This document shows positions 8,469 to 17,812 of a stretch of DNA of 64,000 nucleotides, piece after piece. Where the stretch lies: the NCBI RefSeq assembly GCF_018531145.1, contig NZ_JAHDSZ010000004.1, positions 100,842-164,841 on the forward strand. Direction: 5' to 3'. A program made the translations under genes and the position numbers. Positions within the stretch are counted from its first letter, which is position 1, and every line of letters starts with the position of its first letter. The stretch is from Canibacter zhuwentaonis. GTDB taxonomy: Bacteria; Actinomycetota; Actinomycetes; Actinomycetales; Microbacteriaceae. The notes beneath the pieces are model-generated. The model searched no databases and was not told the DNA's origin. It saw only the letters and a program-made list of their open reading frames with translations.

Positions 8469-11426
8469 GTGTCAGGAAGCCTAAACAGTAAAACGCGGAG
8501 TCTAGACTTTGGTGTCGTCATTAAAAAGATGACGGTGTTTGTTGTGGTGCTGGCAACCGCGTTTGCAGTGCTGAGCGGGTTTAGCGCGGAGCGCGCGCAC
8601 GCCGATAATATAACCGACGGGTTTAACCCGGGCAACATTATTGCTGACGAGGTTTTTTACAACGGGGGCGGATACTCTGCGCAGGAAGTGCAGGAGTTCC
8701 TTGATAGCATGGTTGCCAGGTGTACGCTCGGGGATCCCGGTAGACCAGCTGGCGGCACAACCTTGCGGGGCACGCTGCTTGCTCACGTGTGCCTGAAAGA
8801 TTTCAAAATGGATACGCGCTCAAGAAATGCGGATGCGTACTGCAAGGCGTACCCGGGCGGACGGAATGAATCCGCCGCAGAAATTATTGCAAAAGTGGGC
8901 AAAGCTTGCAATATTAACCCTAAAGTTTTGCTTGTGATGCTTGAAAAAGAGCAGTCGCTTGTGACAGACGACTGGCCATCACAGCGGATGTACAACGTTG
9001 CAATGGGGTACGCTTGCCCTGACAGCGGACCTGGTCACTCCGCAAACTGTAACGAGGAGTTTTACGGGTTCTTCAACCAGATGTACTACGGCGCGCGGCA
9101 GCTGCAGCGCTATCGAGCGCACCCTGACCGGTGGAATTATCGCGCCGGGCGGGTAAACACAATTCAGTATCACCCAAAGTCCGAGTGCGGTACGTCGCAG
9201 GTTTATATTGAGAACGCAGCAACTGCGGGGCTTTACGTGTACACACCGTACCGCCCAAATCAAGCGGCGCTCGATGCCGGTTGGGGCACAGGCGATGACT
9301 GCTCAACATATGGCAACCGTAACTTCTACAACTTTTTCAAAGCCTGGTTTGGCAGCACCCAATCAAAGTACACGGTTGCGAGCAAATTCAGTGACTACTG
9401 GATCAAGAACTCAGACTGGCTGGGAGCACCGGTTGACTCGGTTGTAGACACGGGCGCTGGCGGCGGTCTCTACCAAGAGTTCAGGGGCGGTGTTATATTT
9501 GGCGCGCACGGATATTCAGTCGTTGGGCTGCGCCAAAACAGCCCAGAGCTTGTGGCGCTGCGCAAAAACGGTTTTGTGCAGGGTGTGTGGGGGTATCCGC
9601 TAGAAGATCCCGGTGCTGGCAAGCCGATTCGCTTCTACAGGGGTCTTGCCGGTGTGAACGGTGACAGTGTTTATTTGATTCCGAACGAGCTTGTGCAGGC
9701 ATGGCAGGAGTTTGGTGGATATGAGGGGGCGGATTATTCTCCCGGTGCGCCAGTTGGTGACGCGGTGCGTGCTAACGGTAGTATTCACCAGGAGTTTAGC
9801 CGGATCTCGTTGGTGCGAGATCCGAACGGCAAAGTTTGGTCTTTGGACAAGCGCTTTGTTAGATTCTGGCTCGATGCTGGCGGAGTTCACAGCGAGCTTG
9901 GTCACCCCACGGAAAACGTGCGGGCGATTGCCGGGGGCGCAAGCTGGAAGCTGAGTAAGCACACGCTCTATATGAACGCGGATCGCAGGGTGTTCAGCAT
10001 CCCTAACGGGCACTATAACGACGCCTATTGGGTAACTGGCGGTCCTGCAGGTCCTGCAGGGCATCCTGTTGGTGCAACTGAATGCGATGCGTCTGGCGTG
10101 TGTGTTACGCAGTTTGAGCGTGGCTATGGCGTGTGGTCGGCTAACACCGGCTTTATTCTGCTGGCGGCAGAGGAGTACAAAGCCTGGCAACGCGCAGGGC
10201 GGGAAGGTCTGGGTCTTCCTGTGACGCAGGCTACCCAGGTTGCGCCGGGCGTTTTTGTTGTGCAAACCGAGCGGGGCAGCATTTACCGTTCAGCGCGCGG
10301 CGCGTACGCAATTGCTGAGGGGCAGTTAAAAGAAGCGTGGGAAGAGCAGGGCGGGCTGCAGCAGTTTGGCGTCCCGCTGTCGGATATGAGCTGCCAGGGT
10401 AACGGCGTGTGTGCGGTGCGCTTTAGCGGTGGGGTCTTCGGTTATCACTTAGAAAGAGGTGGGTTCTTTAACCGCTCACCGTACGCGAGCCTGGAAAATC
10501 CGGCGACTGATAAGCCTAATAAGCGTCTGGGGGGTGAAGACCGCTTTACAACTGCGGTGCTGATCTCGCAGGATAACTTCAAGAGCGCTGACACCGTTGT
10601 TTTGGCAACGGCAAAAGGGTTTGCGGATTCGCTAGCTGCGGCTCCTTACGCGGCAAAACTTAATGCGCCGCTGTTGCTAACGGATCCCGGCGAGCTCAAC
10701 GAGGTAACACGCAAGGAAATTGCGCGGCTTAACGCTAAACGCGTTGTTATAGCCGGTGGTAGCACGGTCGTCCCAGAGCACATTGTGACGCAGCTACAGC
10801 AGGAGTTTGCGGGTTTAGAAGTTGTTCGTTTTGCGGGAGAAGACCGGTATGAAACCTCGGCTATGATTGCCAAAGCAGGCTGGAGTGGAAGCCTGTCAGC
10901 GGTGTTTATTGCTACAGGAGAGCAGTTCGCGGATGCGCTCGCCGCCGCTCCTGCCGCAATTGTTAACGACGCGCCGGTTGTGCTGGTGCCCGGCGGGGAA
11001 GCTGCGACTCCTGACTCTGTACGGGAGTTTTTGAGCCGGCAGCGTGGCGCAACACTGCATTTTGCAGGCGGTGAGAGTGCTATTCGGCAGGAACAGCGCA
11101 CTAATCTGTGGCAGCTCACTGGGGGACACACTGTGACCTATGGCGGAGTGGATCGATACGACACCGCAGCGCAGATTGCGCGCGCCAACTTTAGCGCCAA
11201 AAACGCGGCCCCGGTTTATTTTGCGAGCGGTACCGGATACGCTGATGCGCTCAGCGGCGCGGTTATTGCCGGACTGAATAAAGCCCCGCTGCTGCTGGTT
11301 GACGGTGAATGCCTGGTGGCGGATACCGAGGTTACCGCGATGAGCTTGTTGCCAAGTTACCGGGTTATTCTGGGTGGGAATGCCGTGGTTAGTGACGGGA
11401 TTGCGCGTGGCAGGGTGTGCGGTTAG
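8469..11426 (+). CDS. Secreted wall-associated protein with LGFP and cell-wall-binding-2 repeats
   Basis: A 985-aa exported protein. I chose GTG 8469 because AGGAG (8459-8463) lies 5 nt upstream; a longer frame opens at TTG 8403 but lacks a ribosome site. A signal peptide ends near SAERAHA|DN. Residues about 60-310 form a Cys-containing lysozyme/transglycosylase-like region (NPKVLLVMLEKEQSLV, later YYGARQLQRY). Then come about six LGFP-type repeats (LGAPVD, LGHPTEN, AGHPVGAT, LGLPVT, FGVPLSD). Three cell-wall-binding-2 repeats follow, starting at RLGGEDRFTTA, FAGEDRYETS and YGGVDRYDTA. It probably binds and remodels the wall. The hydrolase assignment of the first domain is the least certain part. 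Confidence 0.85.
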   Translation: MSGSLNSKTRSLDFGVVIKKMTVFVVVLATAFAVLSGFSAERAHADNITDGFNPGNIIADEVFYNGGGYSAQEVQEFLDSMVARCTLGDPGRPAGGTTLRGTLLAHVCLKDFKMDTRSRNADAYCKAYPGGRNESAAEIIAKVGKACNINPKVLLVMLEKEQSLVTDDWPSQRMYNVAMGYACPDSGPGHSANCNEEFYGFFNQMYYGARQLQRYRAHPDRWNYRAGRVNTIQYHPKSECGTSQVYIENAATAGLYVYTPYRPNQAALDAGWGTGDDCSTYGNRNFYNFFKAWFGSTQSKYTVASKFSDYWIKNSDWLGAPVDSVVDTGAGGGLYQEFRGGVIFGAHGYSVVGLRQNSPELVALRKNGFVQGVWGYPLEDPGAGKPIRFYRGLAGVNGDSVYLIPNELVQAWQEFGGYEGADYSPGAPVGDAVRANGSIHQEFSRISLVRDPNGKVWSLDKRFVRFWLDAGGVHSELGHPTENVRAIAGGASWKLSKHTLYMNADRRVFSIPNGHYNDAYWVTGGPAGPAGHPVGATECDASGVCVTQFERGYGVWSANTGFILLAAEEYKAWQRAGREGLGLPVTQATQVAPGVFVVQTERGSIYRSARGAYAIAEGQLKEAWEEQGGLQQFGVPLSDMSCQGNGVCAVRFSGGVFGYHLERGGFFNRSPYASLENPATDKPNKRLGGEDRFTTAVLISQDNFKSADTVVLATAKGFADSLAAAPYAAKLNAPLLLTDPGELNEVTRKEIARLNAKRVVIAGGSTVVPEHIVTQLQQEFAGLEVVRFAGEDRYETSAMIAKAGWSGSLSAVFIATGEQFADALAAAPAAIVNDAPVVLVPGGEAATPDSVREFLSRQRGATLHFAGGESAIRQEQRTNLWQLTGGHTVTYGGVDRYDTAAQIARANFSAKNAAPVYFASGTGYADALSGAVIAGLNKAPLLLVDGECLVADTEVTAMSLLPSYRVILGGNAVVSDGIARGRVCG

Positions 11427-11490
11427 GCGCGTAGCGCGATCCGCCCTCGCGCGAGTGCGCTGTTGTTGCAAATGCCCACTTATTGGCTGC

Positions 11491-12657
11491 TTAGCGGGCG
11501 TTGTGGGCTGCCGCAGTAAGGCGCGCCACGGTTATATCCGCCGCTGATTTAAGCGAGTAATTTTGCGCTGTCCACTCTGCCAGTTCTTGGCGTTGCGCAG
11601 CGGTGAGTGGGTTGCGCGCTATTTTCTGCATTGCGGCGGCAATTTGCTGCGCATCATACTGCGCAACCACGCTCTGCGAGTCGGGGTTGTTAGCGATAAA
11701 CTTTGCTGTTGGCCCGGGACCTGCAAACAGGGTTGGGCATCCGCTCGCCAGTGACGAGTAGATTTTTGTTGCAAAAGCAAAGCTGTATTGCCCGTAGGGA
11801 TTTAGCGTTGCCAGCGTAGCAACCGCGCTGTTAAGCTCGCCCGCCAGCTGATCGGGTATTACAGCGGGCTCAAAGGTAATCTGCGAGCTGATACCGTATT
11901 GGTTGACCTTGTGCTGCATCTCTGCTTTCACATCGGGCGTTGAAGTGCCAATAAAGCGGAGTTTATAGCCCGGGTTTTTGTCGCTAAAAATCTTAAAGGC
12001 GTCAATTAGCACGCTCGCTCCGTGCAGCTCGGTGTAACTGCCCGGGTAAATAAATTCTTTGCGCTGCGGCACGCTGCGATAGTTAAAAATATTGGTTTCT
12101 GCGCCCACTCCGGCGATAGTTGTTTTGGTTTTAACGCCTAGTGCGCGCACCTGTTTGGCAACGCTTGGATACATAGCAATTAGCTCGGTGGCGTTTCTGA
12201 GCGCAAACTTTTCAACATATTTCAGCAGGCACAATACGATTTTAGAGTTGGTTGCGTGCTTAGCAGCCTCTGACCAGACATCTGCCGCCCTGTAAACGTA
12301 AGGGATTTTGCGGAGTTTGCTGATAATGCTTACAACCGCGCCGGTTGTTGGCGGAGCCTCAACAAAAATAATATCCGGTTTTGGGTGTACCGCAAGTCGC
12401 CAGAGCAGAGGCAGATCGAAGCTTAAATACTGCAGATATCCGCGAATATAACCCTGCGCGTTACGCAAAACCGACGCTAAAACCAATTTTTCGCCCGGTA
12501 TTTTGCGGTATTTTTGCGCCACTTCCGGAGTTGGTTTGGCGCCTATAACGGTAACCTGACCCCCTGTTTCGATTGTGGAATCGGCAACAGCACCTAAAAA
12601 AACTGCGGCAGCGCCAGGCTCTGGTCGGTAAACTCTGCTGACGATCCATAAATGCAT
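11491..12657 (-). CDS. Family 4 glycosyltransferase
   Basis: A 388-aa GT-B enzyme. The N-terminus MHLWIVSRVYRPEPGAAAVF and the segment IIFVEAPPTTGAVV belong to the acceptor half. KEFIYPGSYTELHGASVLIDAF (about residue 200-221) opens the nucleotide-sugar-binding half, and YSFAFATKIYSSLASGCPTLFAG carries the donor-site signature. It is probably an envelope-glycan glycosyltransferase like its neighbours, with unknown sugar specificity. It is transcribed divergently from the ABC transporter gene at 12736. Confidence 0.88.
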   Translation of the reverse strand: MHLWIVSRVYRPEPGAAAVFLGAVADSTIETGGQVTVIGAKPTPEVAQKYRKIPGEKLVLASVLRNAQGYIRGYLQYLSFDLPLLWRLAVHPKPDIIFVEAPPTTGAVVSIISKLRKIPYVYRAADVWSEAAKHATNSKIVLCLLKYVEKFALRNATELIAMYPSVAKQVRALGVKTKTTIAGVGAETNIFNYRSVPQRKEFIYPGSYTELHGASVLIDAFKIFSDKNPGYKLRFIGTSTPDVKAEMQHKVNQYGISSQITFEPAVIPDQLAGELNSAVATLATLNPYGQYSFAFATKIYSSLASGCPTLFAGPGPTAKFIANNPDSQSVVAQYDAQQIAAAMQKIARNPLTAAQRQELAEWTAQNYSLKSAADITVARLTAAAHNAR

Positions 12658-12691
12658 TGCGCCTAAAAATATACCGCATTTCTTACGGGTG

Positions 12692-12726
12692 GTAAAATTA
12701 AGAACATCCTAATCGTTAAAATTAAG
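12692..12726. repeat. Short direct repeat in a divergent intergenic region
   Basis: GTAAAATTAAG (12692-12702) and TTAAAATTAAG (12716-12726) recur 24 bp apart between the divergent GT4 and ABC genes. They could be paired regulator sites or chance AT-rich sequence. Confidence 0.3.
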
Positions 12727-12735
12727 GCTTAATCT

Positions 12736-14538
12736 GTGAAAAATATTTGGCGCACACTCTGGGAACTGTGCGGTGTGCTGCCCAAAGGTGCGAAGTCTTT
12801 TTATATCTGGTACTCAATCATTACGAGCTCGCTCACTCTGCTAGACACGGCGGCGCTCGGTCTAATTGCGCTTACAGTAACCCCGCTGATTGGCAACCTT
12901 ACGGTGAAACTGCCGGTAATAGGTGAAATTCAGCGTGAGCACACGGTGTGGCTGCTGCTCATAATCTGTTTGTTGTTTGTTATTAAAGGGGCTTTTGCTG
13001 TTGCCCTGCACTGGTATGCAACCCGGCGTTTTGCCAGCTACGAACTGGCCGTTGGGCAGCAGCTGTTTGACGCTTATATCCGCGCCCCGTGGGCTGAGCG
13101 CTCACGCTACAGCACCGCAGAGGTAACGCGCATTGTTGACGGCGCGATGGCGAATGCAAATATGCAGTTTATTGTGCCGTTGTCGCACGTGCCGGGCAAT
13201 TTTTTTACGTTTATGGGCGTACTTTCGGTGCTTATAATAACCCAGCCGATTATCGCGCTGCTGAGTTTTGTGTATCTCGCGCTAATCTCTCTGGTTATGC
13301 TGCGCGTGATCTCCAGGCGCTCGGGGCTGGCTGGCGAAACCAACAGAAATATTAGCTACCGGGTTGCCACTGTGATGACGGAGATGGTGCAGGCGCTCAA
13401 AGAGGTGACTCTGCGCGGCAAGCTCAATCACGTCGCCGAAGTTGTGCGTGGGCAGCGCCAGAGTGCAACCAAGGCGCGGGCGGATCTGTCATTTTACGTG
13501 GCGATCCCTAAACATATGCTTGACGCGGCTTTAATTGGCGGCTTTTTGCTAGTTGGTGGGGCTTCTTATTTGCTGGGCGGAGCCGAATCAGCCGTTGTTT
13601 CGCTCGCGATGTTCGCGGCCACGGGATTTAGAATGATTCCCGCGCTGAACTCGATTCAGGGCTCAATTTCGCTGGCAAAGGCTGCTGAGGTGTATGCGCG
13701 CGACGTGATCACCGAGTTAAAGCGCGCTAACATCTCTCGTGGCGTGGTGGCAGCGGATGCAAACGCGAGCGCAGATACCGCGCTAATGCCGCAAAATCCA
13801 CAGCAACTGCGGCTGCGGAACGTTAATTTCAGGTACGCTGGTGCCGATAAAAACGTGCTTAGCGATATTAATTTAGAAATTCCTTTTGGCAGCAGGGTTG
13901 CCATTGTCGGCCCGAGCGGAGCCGGTAAATCAACCCTGGTGGATATTTTGTTGGGGCTGAGCGTGCCAACAAGCGGTAAAATAACGATCGATAATATTTC
14001 GCTCAATTCAATTCTGCAGGAGTGGCGCAGCCGGGTTGGCTACGTGCCACAAAAGGTTGCTGTTTTTGACGGCACAGTCGCGCAGAATGTGGCGCTAACC
14101 TGGGGCGAAACTCACGATTCAGAGCGGATTCTGCGGGTTCTGGCGCAGGCTGAGCTGAGCGATATTTGCGATCGCCGCGACGGCCTGAACGCTAAAATGG
14201 GCGAAAACGGAGCGCAGATTTCAGGCGGGCAGCAGCAGCGCCTCGGCATTGCGCGGGCGCTGTACACCGATCCGCTAATAATGGTGCTAGATGAGGCAAC
14301 GAGCTCGCTCGACACTGAAACTGAAAAGCGGGTTATGGAGGCAATGAACACGCTGGCGGGCGAGGTTACTTTTATAACGATCGCACATCGCCTTGCGACA
14401 GTGCGCGACTACGACCTGATTTGTTACGTTGCGGACGGAAAAATCCGCAGTGTGGGAAGTTTTGCTGAGGTTGCAAGGGCTGTTCCCGAGTTCAGAAAAC
14501 AGGCAGAACTGGCTGGACTGGGCGGAGAGTTGAGCTAG
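12736..14538 (+). CDS. ABC transporter with fused membrane and ATPase domains (MsbA/PglK-like)
   Basis: A 600-aa half-transporter that should work as a homodimer. Six transmembrane helices occupy residues about 15-320. The ATPase domain has Walker A GPSGAGKST (about 392-400), the ABC signature ISGGQQQRLGIARAL, Walker B LIMVLDEATSS and the H-loop TIAHRLATV. The overall type is the lipid/oligosaccharide flippase group (MsbA, PglK) or a peptide/lipid exporter. Lying between a glycosyltransferase and a nucleotide-sugar dehydrogenase, it is likely to flip a lipid-linked glycan. The start is GTG. A drug-export role cannot be excluded. Confidence 0.88.
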   Translation: MKNIWRTLWELCGVLPKGAKSFYIWYSIITSSLTLLDTAALGLIALTVTPLIGNLTVKLPVIGEIQREHTVWLLLIICLLFVIKGAFAVALHWYATRRFASYELAVGQQLFDAYIRAPWAERSRYSTAEVTRIVDGAMANANMQFIVPLSHVPGNFFTFMGVLSVLIITQPIIALLSFVYLALISLVMLRVISRRSGLAGETNRNISYRVATVMTEMVQALKEVTLRGKLNHVAEVVRGQRQSATKARADLSFYVAIPKHMLDAALIGGFLLVGGASYLLGGAESAVVSLAMFAATGFRMIPALNSIQGSISLAKAAEVYARDVITELKRANISRGVVAADANASADTALMPQNPQQLRLRNVNFRYAGADKNVLSDINLEIPFGSRVAIVGPSGAGKSTLVDILLGLSVPTSGKITIDNISLNSILQEWRSRVGYVPQKVAVFDGTVAQNVALTWGETHDSERILRVLAQAELSDICDRRDGLNAKMGENGAQISGGQQQRLGIARALYTDPLIMVLDEATSSLDTETEKRVMEAMNTLAGEVTFITIAHRLATVRDYDLICYVADGKIRSVGSFAEVARAVPEFRKQAELAGLGGELS

Positions 14539-14589
14539 TGCGTGGTATGTTGACCGCAATTATTAGGTCGTCACTGTTAGTCTAGAAGC

Positions 14590-15882
14590 GTGAAAATAGC
14601 GGTTATAGGTGCTGGGAAAATCGGTCTTCCCCTTGCAACACAGTATGCCTCGCGAGGTCACAGTGTTGTTTGCGTTGATATTAATGAAAATGTTGTTGCG
14701 CTAATAAATCAGGGGCGCGAGCCGTTTCCGTGCGAGCCTGGGATGCTGGAATTCTTAGCGGATCAGGTACCCGCTGGGCAGCTTAGGGCGACGAGCGATT
14801 ACAGCGCGGCAATTCCTGGTGCGGATGTTGTTGTTGTGGTTGTGCCGCTGCTGGTTGACGAGAGCACCTGGGAGCCAGATTTCACCGCGCTTGATAGCGC
14901 AACTGAGGCTCTTGCACCGCACCTGAGTAAAAACGCGCTGGTGTGCTACGAGACAACGCTGCCCGTGGGAACAACCCGGAACAGGTTTACTCCGCTGATT
15001 GAAGAAATATCTGGGCTACAAGAGGGTGTGGATTTTTATGTCGCATTCTCGCCTGAGCGTGTTATGACCGGGAGCGTCTATAAAGACCTGCGCCGCTATC
15101 CAAAACTTATTGGCGCGCTAAATGCGGAGGGCAGTCGCCGGGCACGCGAGTTTTATGAAGCGGTGCTCGAGTTTGACGTGCGCGATGATTTGCCGCGCGC
15201 CAACGGTGTTTGGGATCTTGGCTCTGCAGAGACCGTAGAAATGTCTAAGCTGGCGGAAACAACCTACCGAGATGTGAACATCGGGCTCGCAAATCAGTTT
15301 GCGCGCTTTGCGCAAAAAAACGAGATTGATATTTACAGGGTTATTGAGGGCTGTAACTCTAAAAAACACAGTCACATTCACACGCCTGGAATTGCAGTTG
15401 GCGGACACTGTATTCCCGTGTATCCGCGGCTGTATCTCGCGAACGACCCGGACGCTGATATTGTACGCACAGCGCGTGTTTTCAACGCAACAATGCCCGA
15501 GTATGTTGTGCAGCAGACAACAGAAATTATTGGCGATTTGGCGGGTGTAAAAGTTGCTGTGCTGGGCGCGTCATACCGCGGCGGGGTTAAAGAAACCGCG
15601 CTGTCAGGGGTTTTTGCAACGGTTGCAGCACTGCGCGAGCGAAATGCCGATGTGAGTGTGCATGATCCGTTGTACACAGCTGAGGAGCTTGCTGTTTCCG
15701 GCTTTGCTTCTTACCAGCTGGGCGAGCCGGTTGAAGTTGCGATTTTGCAGGCGGATCATCCGGAATATAAGGATTTAACGCCCGCGCAGCTGCCTGGAAT
15801 TAAGCTTTTTGTTGACGGCCGCAATCACACCAGCCCGGAGAACTGGCGAGGTGTTGCGCGGTTTGTGATCGGGTGCGGCTAG
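14590..15882 (+). CDS. Nucleotide-sugar dehydrogenase (UDP-ManNAc/UDP-glucose dehydrogenase family)
   Basis: A 430-aa enzyme. The N-terminal NAD-binding fold starts VIGAGKIGLPLA (GxGxxG). The central domain has SPERVMTGS and the substrate-binding segment GCNSKKHSHIHTPGIAVGGHCIPVYP, which includes the catalytic cysteine of GGHC. The C-terminal domain contains VLGASYRGGVKE. The family oxidises a UDP-hexose to the uronic acid in two NAD-dependent steps; this sequence resembles the WecC/WbpA branch more than Ugd. It would supply an acidic sugar for the envelope glycan made by this locus. Confidence 0.9.
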   Translation: MKIAVIGAGKIGLPLATQYASRGHSVVCVDINENVVALINQGREPFPCEPGMLEFLADQVPAGQLRATSDYSAAIPGADVVVVVVPLLVDESTWEPDFTALDSATEALAPHLSKNALVCYETTLPVGTTRNRFTPLIEEISGLQEGVDFYVAFSPERVMTGSVYKDLRRYPKLIGALNAEGSRRAREFYEAVLEFDVRDDLPRANGVWDLGSAETVEMSKLAETTYRDVNIGLANQFARFAQKNEIDIYRVIEGCNSKKHSHIHTPGIAVGGHCIPVYPRLYLANDPDADIVRTARVFNATMPEYVVQQTTEIIGDLAGVKVAVLGASYRGGVKETALSGVFATVAALRERNADVSVHDPLYTAEELAVSGFASYQLGEPVEVAILQADHPEYKDLTPAQLPGIKLFVDGRNHTSPENWRGVARFVIGCG

Positions 15883-15995
15883 CACCGGGTTTGTGATTGG
15901 GCGATAAATTGTCATTGTGTAGTCAGAGACTCTGTGCCAGTATGGATTAAGAGAAGTTTTTGTGACCAATAGGTTGTAGTTTACAACCGGATAGG

Positions 15996-16011
15996 TGTTT
16001 CACGTGAAACG
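15996..16011. promoter_or_regulatory. parS-like ParB-binding site 1
   Basis: TGTTTCACGTGAAACG matches the bacterial parS consensus TGTTTCACGTGAAACA at 15 of 16 positions. It overlaps the start codon of the next gene. A second site with one mismatch lies 3.4 kb away at 19379, which makes chance less likely. Confidence 0.75.
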
Positions 16012-16555
16012 AAAAGTAATTGCTGGTGTTGCCGCAGGGGTTGTTACCGCCGTTTTAACCGCTGGCGGGCTGTTTTTTGCGAGCCAGAGCGCTTTTGCGG
16101 AGGACGCGCCGGATATTGATGCAGTGGTCATGGCTGCAGAGAGCGCACCGACTGCAGAGGGTACGCAGGCTGCAGAGAGCGCATCGGCTGCAGATATTGA
16201 GCCAAAAGAAACCGAGGTTTTTCTTGGTATTAGCGACAGAAAAATTATTGACGGGCAGCAGCTCAGAGTTGGCGCGTTTGCAAAAGAGCAGGCGCCCGGC
16301 AAGTTCGAGTTTTTTGTCAATGGCATTGCTGTTGATCCAGCCGCTGTTAGCACCTCAGATGGAAAAACCGAGCTGGCGTTTACGCCGCTGGCGGGAGATC
16401 ACGAAATCAAAGCGGTTTTCACGCCGGATAACTCGGCAGACTTTAAGCCTGCCGAGAGCGTTATTCAGGTTTCGGTTGTGTCAAGTCCGCTCACTCCCGC
16501 AGCGCCCGCAAGCAGCAGCGAACCTGTTGCACTGCCGCAAGGTCTGGGCGATTAA
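16004..16555 (+). CDS. Small secreted Ig-like protein
   Basis: An exported protein of 183 aa from GTG 16004, whose AGG (15993-15995) sits 8 nt upstream. GTG 15995 is in frame and would add three residues. A lysine-rich start and hydrophobic helix form a signal peptide ending near SAFA|ED. Next is an Ala/Glu-rich spacer with imperfect repeats (AAESAPTAEGTQ, AAESASAAD). A domain of about 90 residues (EVFLGISDRKIIDGQQLR to VIQVSVVSSP) resembles bacterial Ig-like Big_3_5 folds (FFVNGIAVD; FTPLAGDHEIKAVFTPDN). The protein has no anchor motif and its function is unknown. The start codon lies inside the parS-like site. Confidence 0.75.
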   Translation: MKRKVIAGVAAGVVTAVLTAGGLFFASQSAFAEDAPDIDAVVMAAESAPTAEGTQAAESASAADIEPKETEVFLGISDRKIIDGQQLRVGAFAKEQAPGKFEFFVNGIAVDPAAVSTSDGKTELAFTPLAGDHEIKAVFTPDNSADFKPAESVIQVSVVSSPLTPAAPASSSEPVALPQGLGD

Positions 16556-16558
16556 CCG

Positions 16559-17374
16559 GTGACGGTTGGGCAAACCCCGCACATTGAAGTTGAGCTAAAA
16601 CTTGAAGCGTCGTTAACTGCCAAGCTGCCTGAGTTTTTTGGTCACGATCTTGCTGTGCTGGCGCGCGAAGAGCACGTTTTGCGCGCGCGGTACTACGACA
16701 CTCCGGCGCGCGATTTGGCACGGGCACAGCTTGCTGTGAGATACCGCGAGGGCGGTAAAGATGCTGGTTGGCATCTGAAACAGCGGATAACTAGCGCAAA
16801 ACAGGCAGAATACAACTGGAGCGGAGCAAAAGATGAGCTCCCGCGTGATGCGGCGGATGCTATTAACGGTTTTGTGCCCGGAGCGGTCGCGCAGCTTGAG
16901 CCGCTCGCCGAGATTGTGACGCTGCGCAAAGTTCTGGTGCTCGGCACACCCGAGGGTGCGCCCCTTTATGAGATAGCGGATGACACCGTGCACTCTCAGG
17001 AGTTGTGCACGGGTGTTGTCCGTGCTTGGCGAGAGTGGGAGATTGAAGCACTCACTGAGAGTTGCGAGCAGCTGCCGTGGCTGCGCGAGACGCTTGCTGC
17101 AAACGGCGCTTATGATTCTTTGGCGGGCTCAAAAATCGCCCGTGCCGCGGGAGTTCTGTTGCCCACAGCGCTGACCAAGCAGGAGTCGCCGCAGCTCATT
17201 GCGGCGCTTGCGCTGCAGGAGGTTGCTGACCTGTGGGCTGGCAGGATGCCGCAGCTTGATCTCGTGCCGTGGTTTGACGCTGCGGCGGGAGCGTATCCGC
17301 TAGCACCGCAGCAGGAGGCACAAATTGCGGCGCTGCGCGCGCACGTTCAGCAGTTATTGGAAAAAGGCGAGTAG
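16559..17374 (+). CDS. CYTH-domain protein (triphosphate tunnel metalloenzyme family)
   Basis: A 271-aa protein. The N-terminal ExExK signature is present (HIEVELKLEA), followed by the basic and acidic strands of the CYTH tunnel: LRARYYDTPARDLARA, LAVRYREGG, WHLKQRI and EWEIEAL. The family binds triphosphates through metal ions; members include adenylate cyclase class IV, thiamine triphosphatase and inorganic triphosphatase. A C-terminal part of about 70 residues lacks a full CHAD domain. The likely activity is a triphosphatase, with unknown substrate. The gene starts 3 nt after the upstream stop with GTG. Confidence 0.85.
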   Translation: MTVGQTPHIEVELKLEASLTAKLPEFFGHDLAVLAREEHVLRARYYDTPARDLARAQLAVRYREGGKDAGWHLKQRITSAKQAEYNWSGAKDELPRDAADAINGFVPGAVAQLEPLAEIVTLRKVLVLGTPEGAPLYEIADDTVHSQELCTGVVRAWREWEIEALTESCEQLPWLRETLAANGAYDSLAGSKIARAAGVLLPTALTKQESPQLIAALALQEVADLWAGRMPQLDLVPWFDAAAGAYPLAPQQEAQIAALRAHVQQLLEKGE

Positions 17375-17384
17375 GGTTGCCTGC

Positions 17385-17576
17385 GTGACAAACAAGAAAA
17401 TTAATCTTCCGGATGCTGCCCGCGTGAAACAGCTTGTGCTCGGGCTTGTTATGGGGCTGATTGTAGGCGCTGTGCTTGGTGCGCTGACCGGATTTTGGCT
17501 TTGGCTGGCAGCGGGCGTCACGTTCGGGTTCGCCGTTGGCGCGCTCACTAAGCCGCCAGAGCGCGACGCTAGGTAG
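17385..17576 (+). CDS. Small two-helix membrane protein
   Basis: A 63-aa protein from GTG 17385. Two glycine-rich hydrophobic segments (VLGLVMGLIVGAVLGALTG and FWLWLAAGVTFGFAVGAL) form a hairpin with a positively charged N-terminus and a charged tail (KPPERDAR). An upstream in-frame start at 17325 lies inside the CYTH gene and is less likely. It follows the CYTH gene closely and may be co-transcribed. Function unknown. The 236-nt gap after it shows no gene; I see only a weak GC-rich hairpin near 17630-17655. Confidence 0.6.
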   Translation: MTNKKINLPDAARVKQLVLGLVMGLIVGAVLGALTGFWLWLAAGVTFGFAVGALTKPPERDAR

Positions 17577-17812
17577 GTGATCCTGCGGTTCTGAGCAGCC
17601 AGCTCGGGGGTGTTAGATAACTAAGGTAGACGCCCCGGTTTGTTTAAGCGCCGGGCGGTTAAATAAGACTCGTCTGTGATTTTGCGCGGCACTTACCAAT
17701 TAAAAAAATCTGTGCTGCTGCCTTTCACCCGGTGAATTTTGTGAGTGGTGCTGTTTGGAGGGCGTGCGGTGCAGTAAAATAGCTGTGATTAAAGTACTAT
17801 AGCGGGAGAATT

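Noticed and set aside
9600..10265. A 221-residue frame on the minus strand inside the wall-protein gene
   Set aside because: It is a shadow of the strong plus-strand coding frame, with no domain signal.
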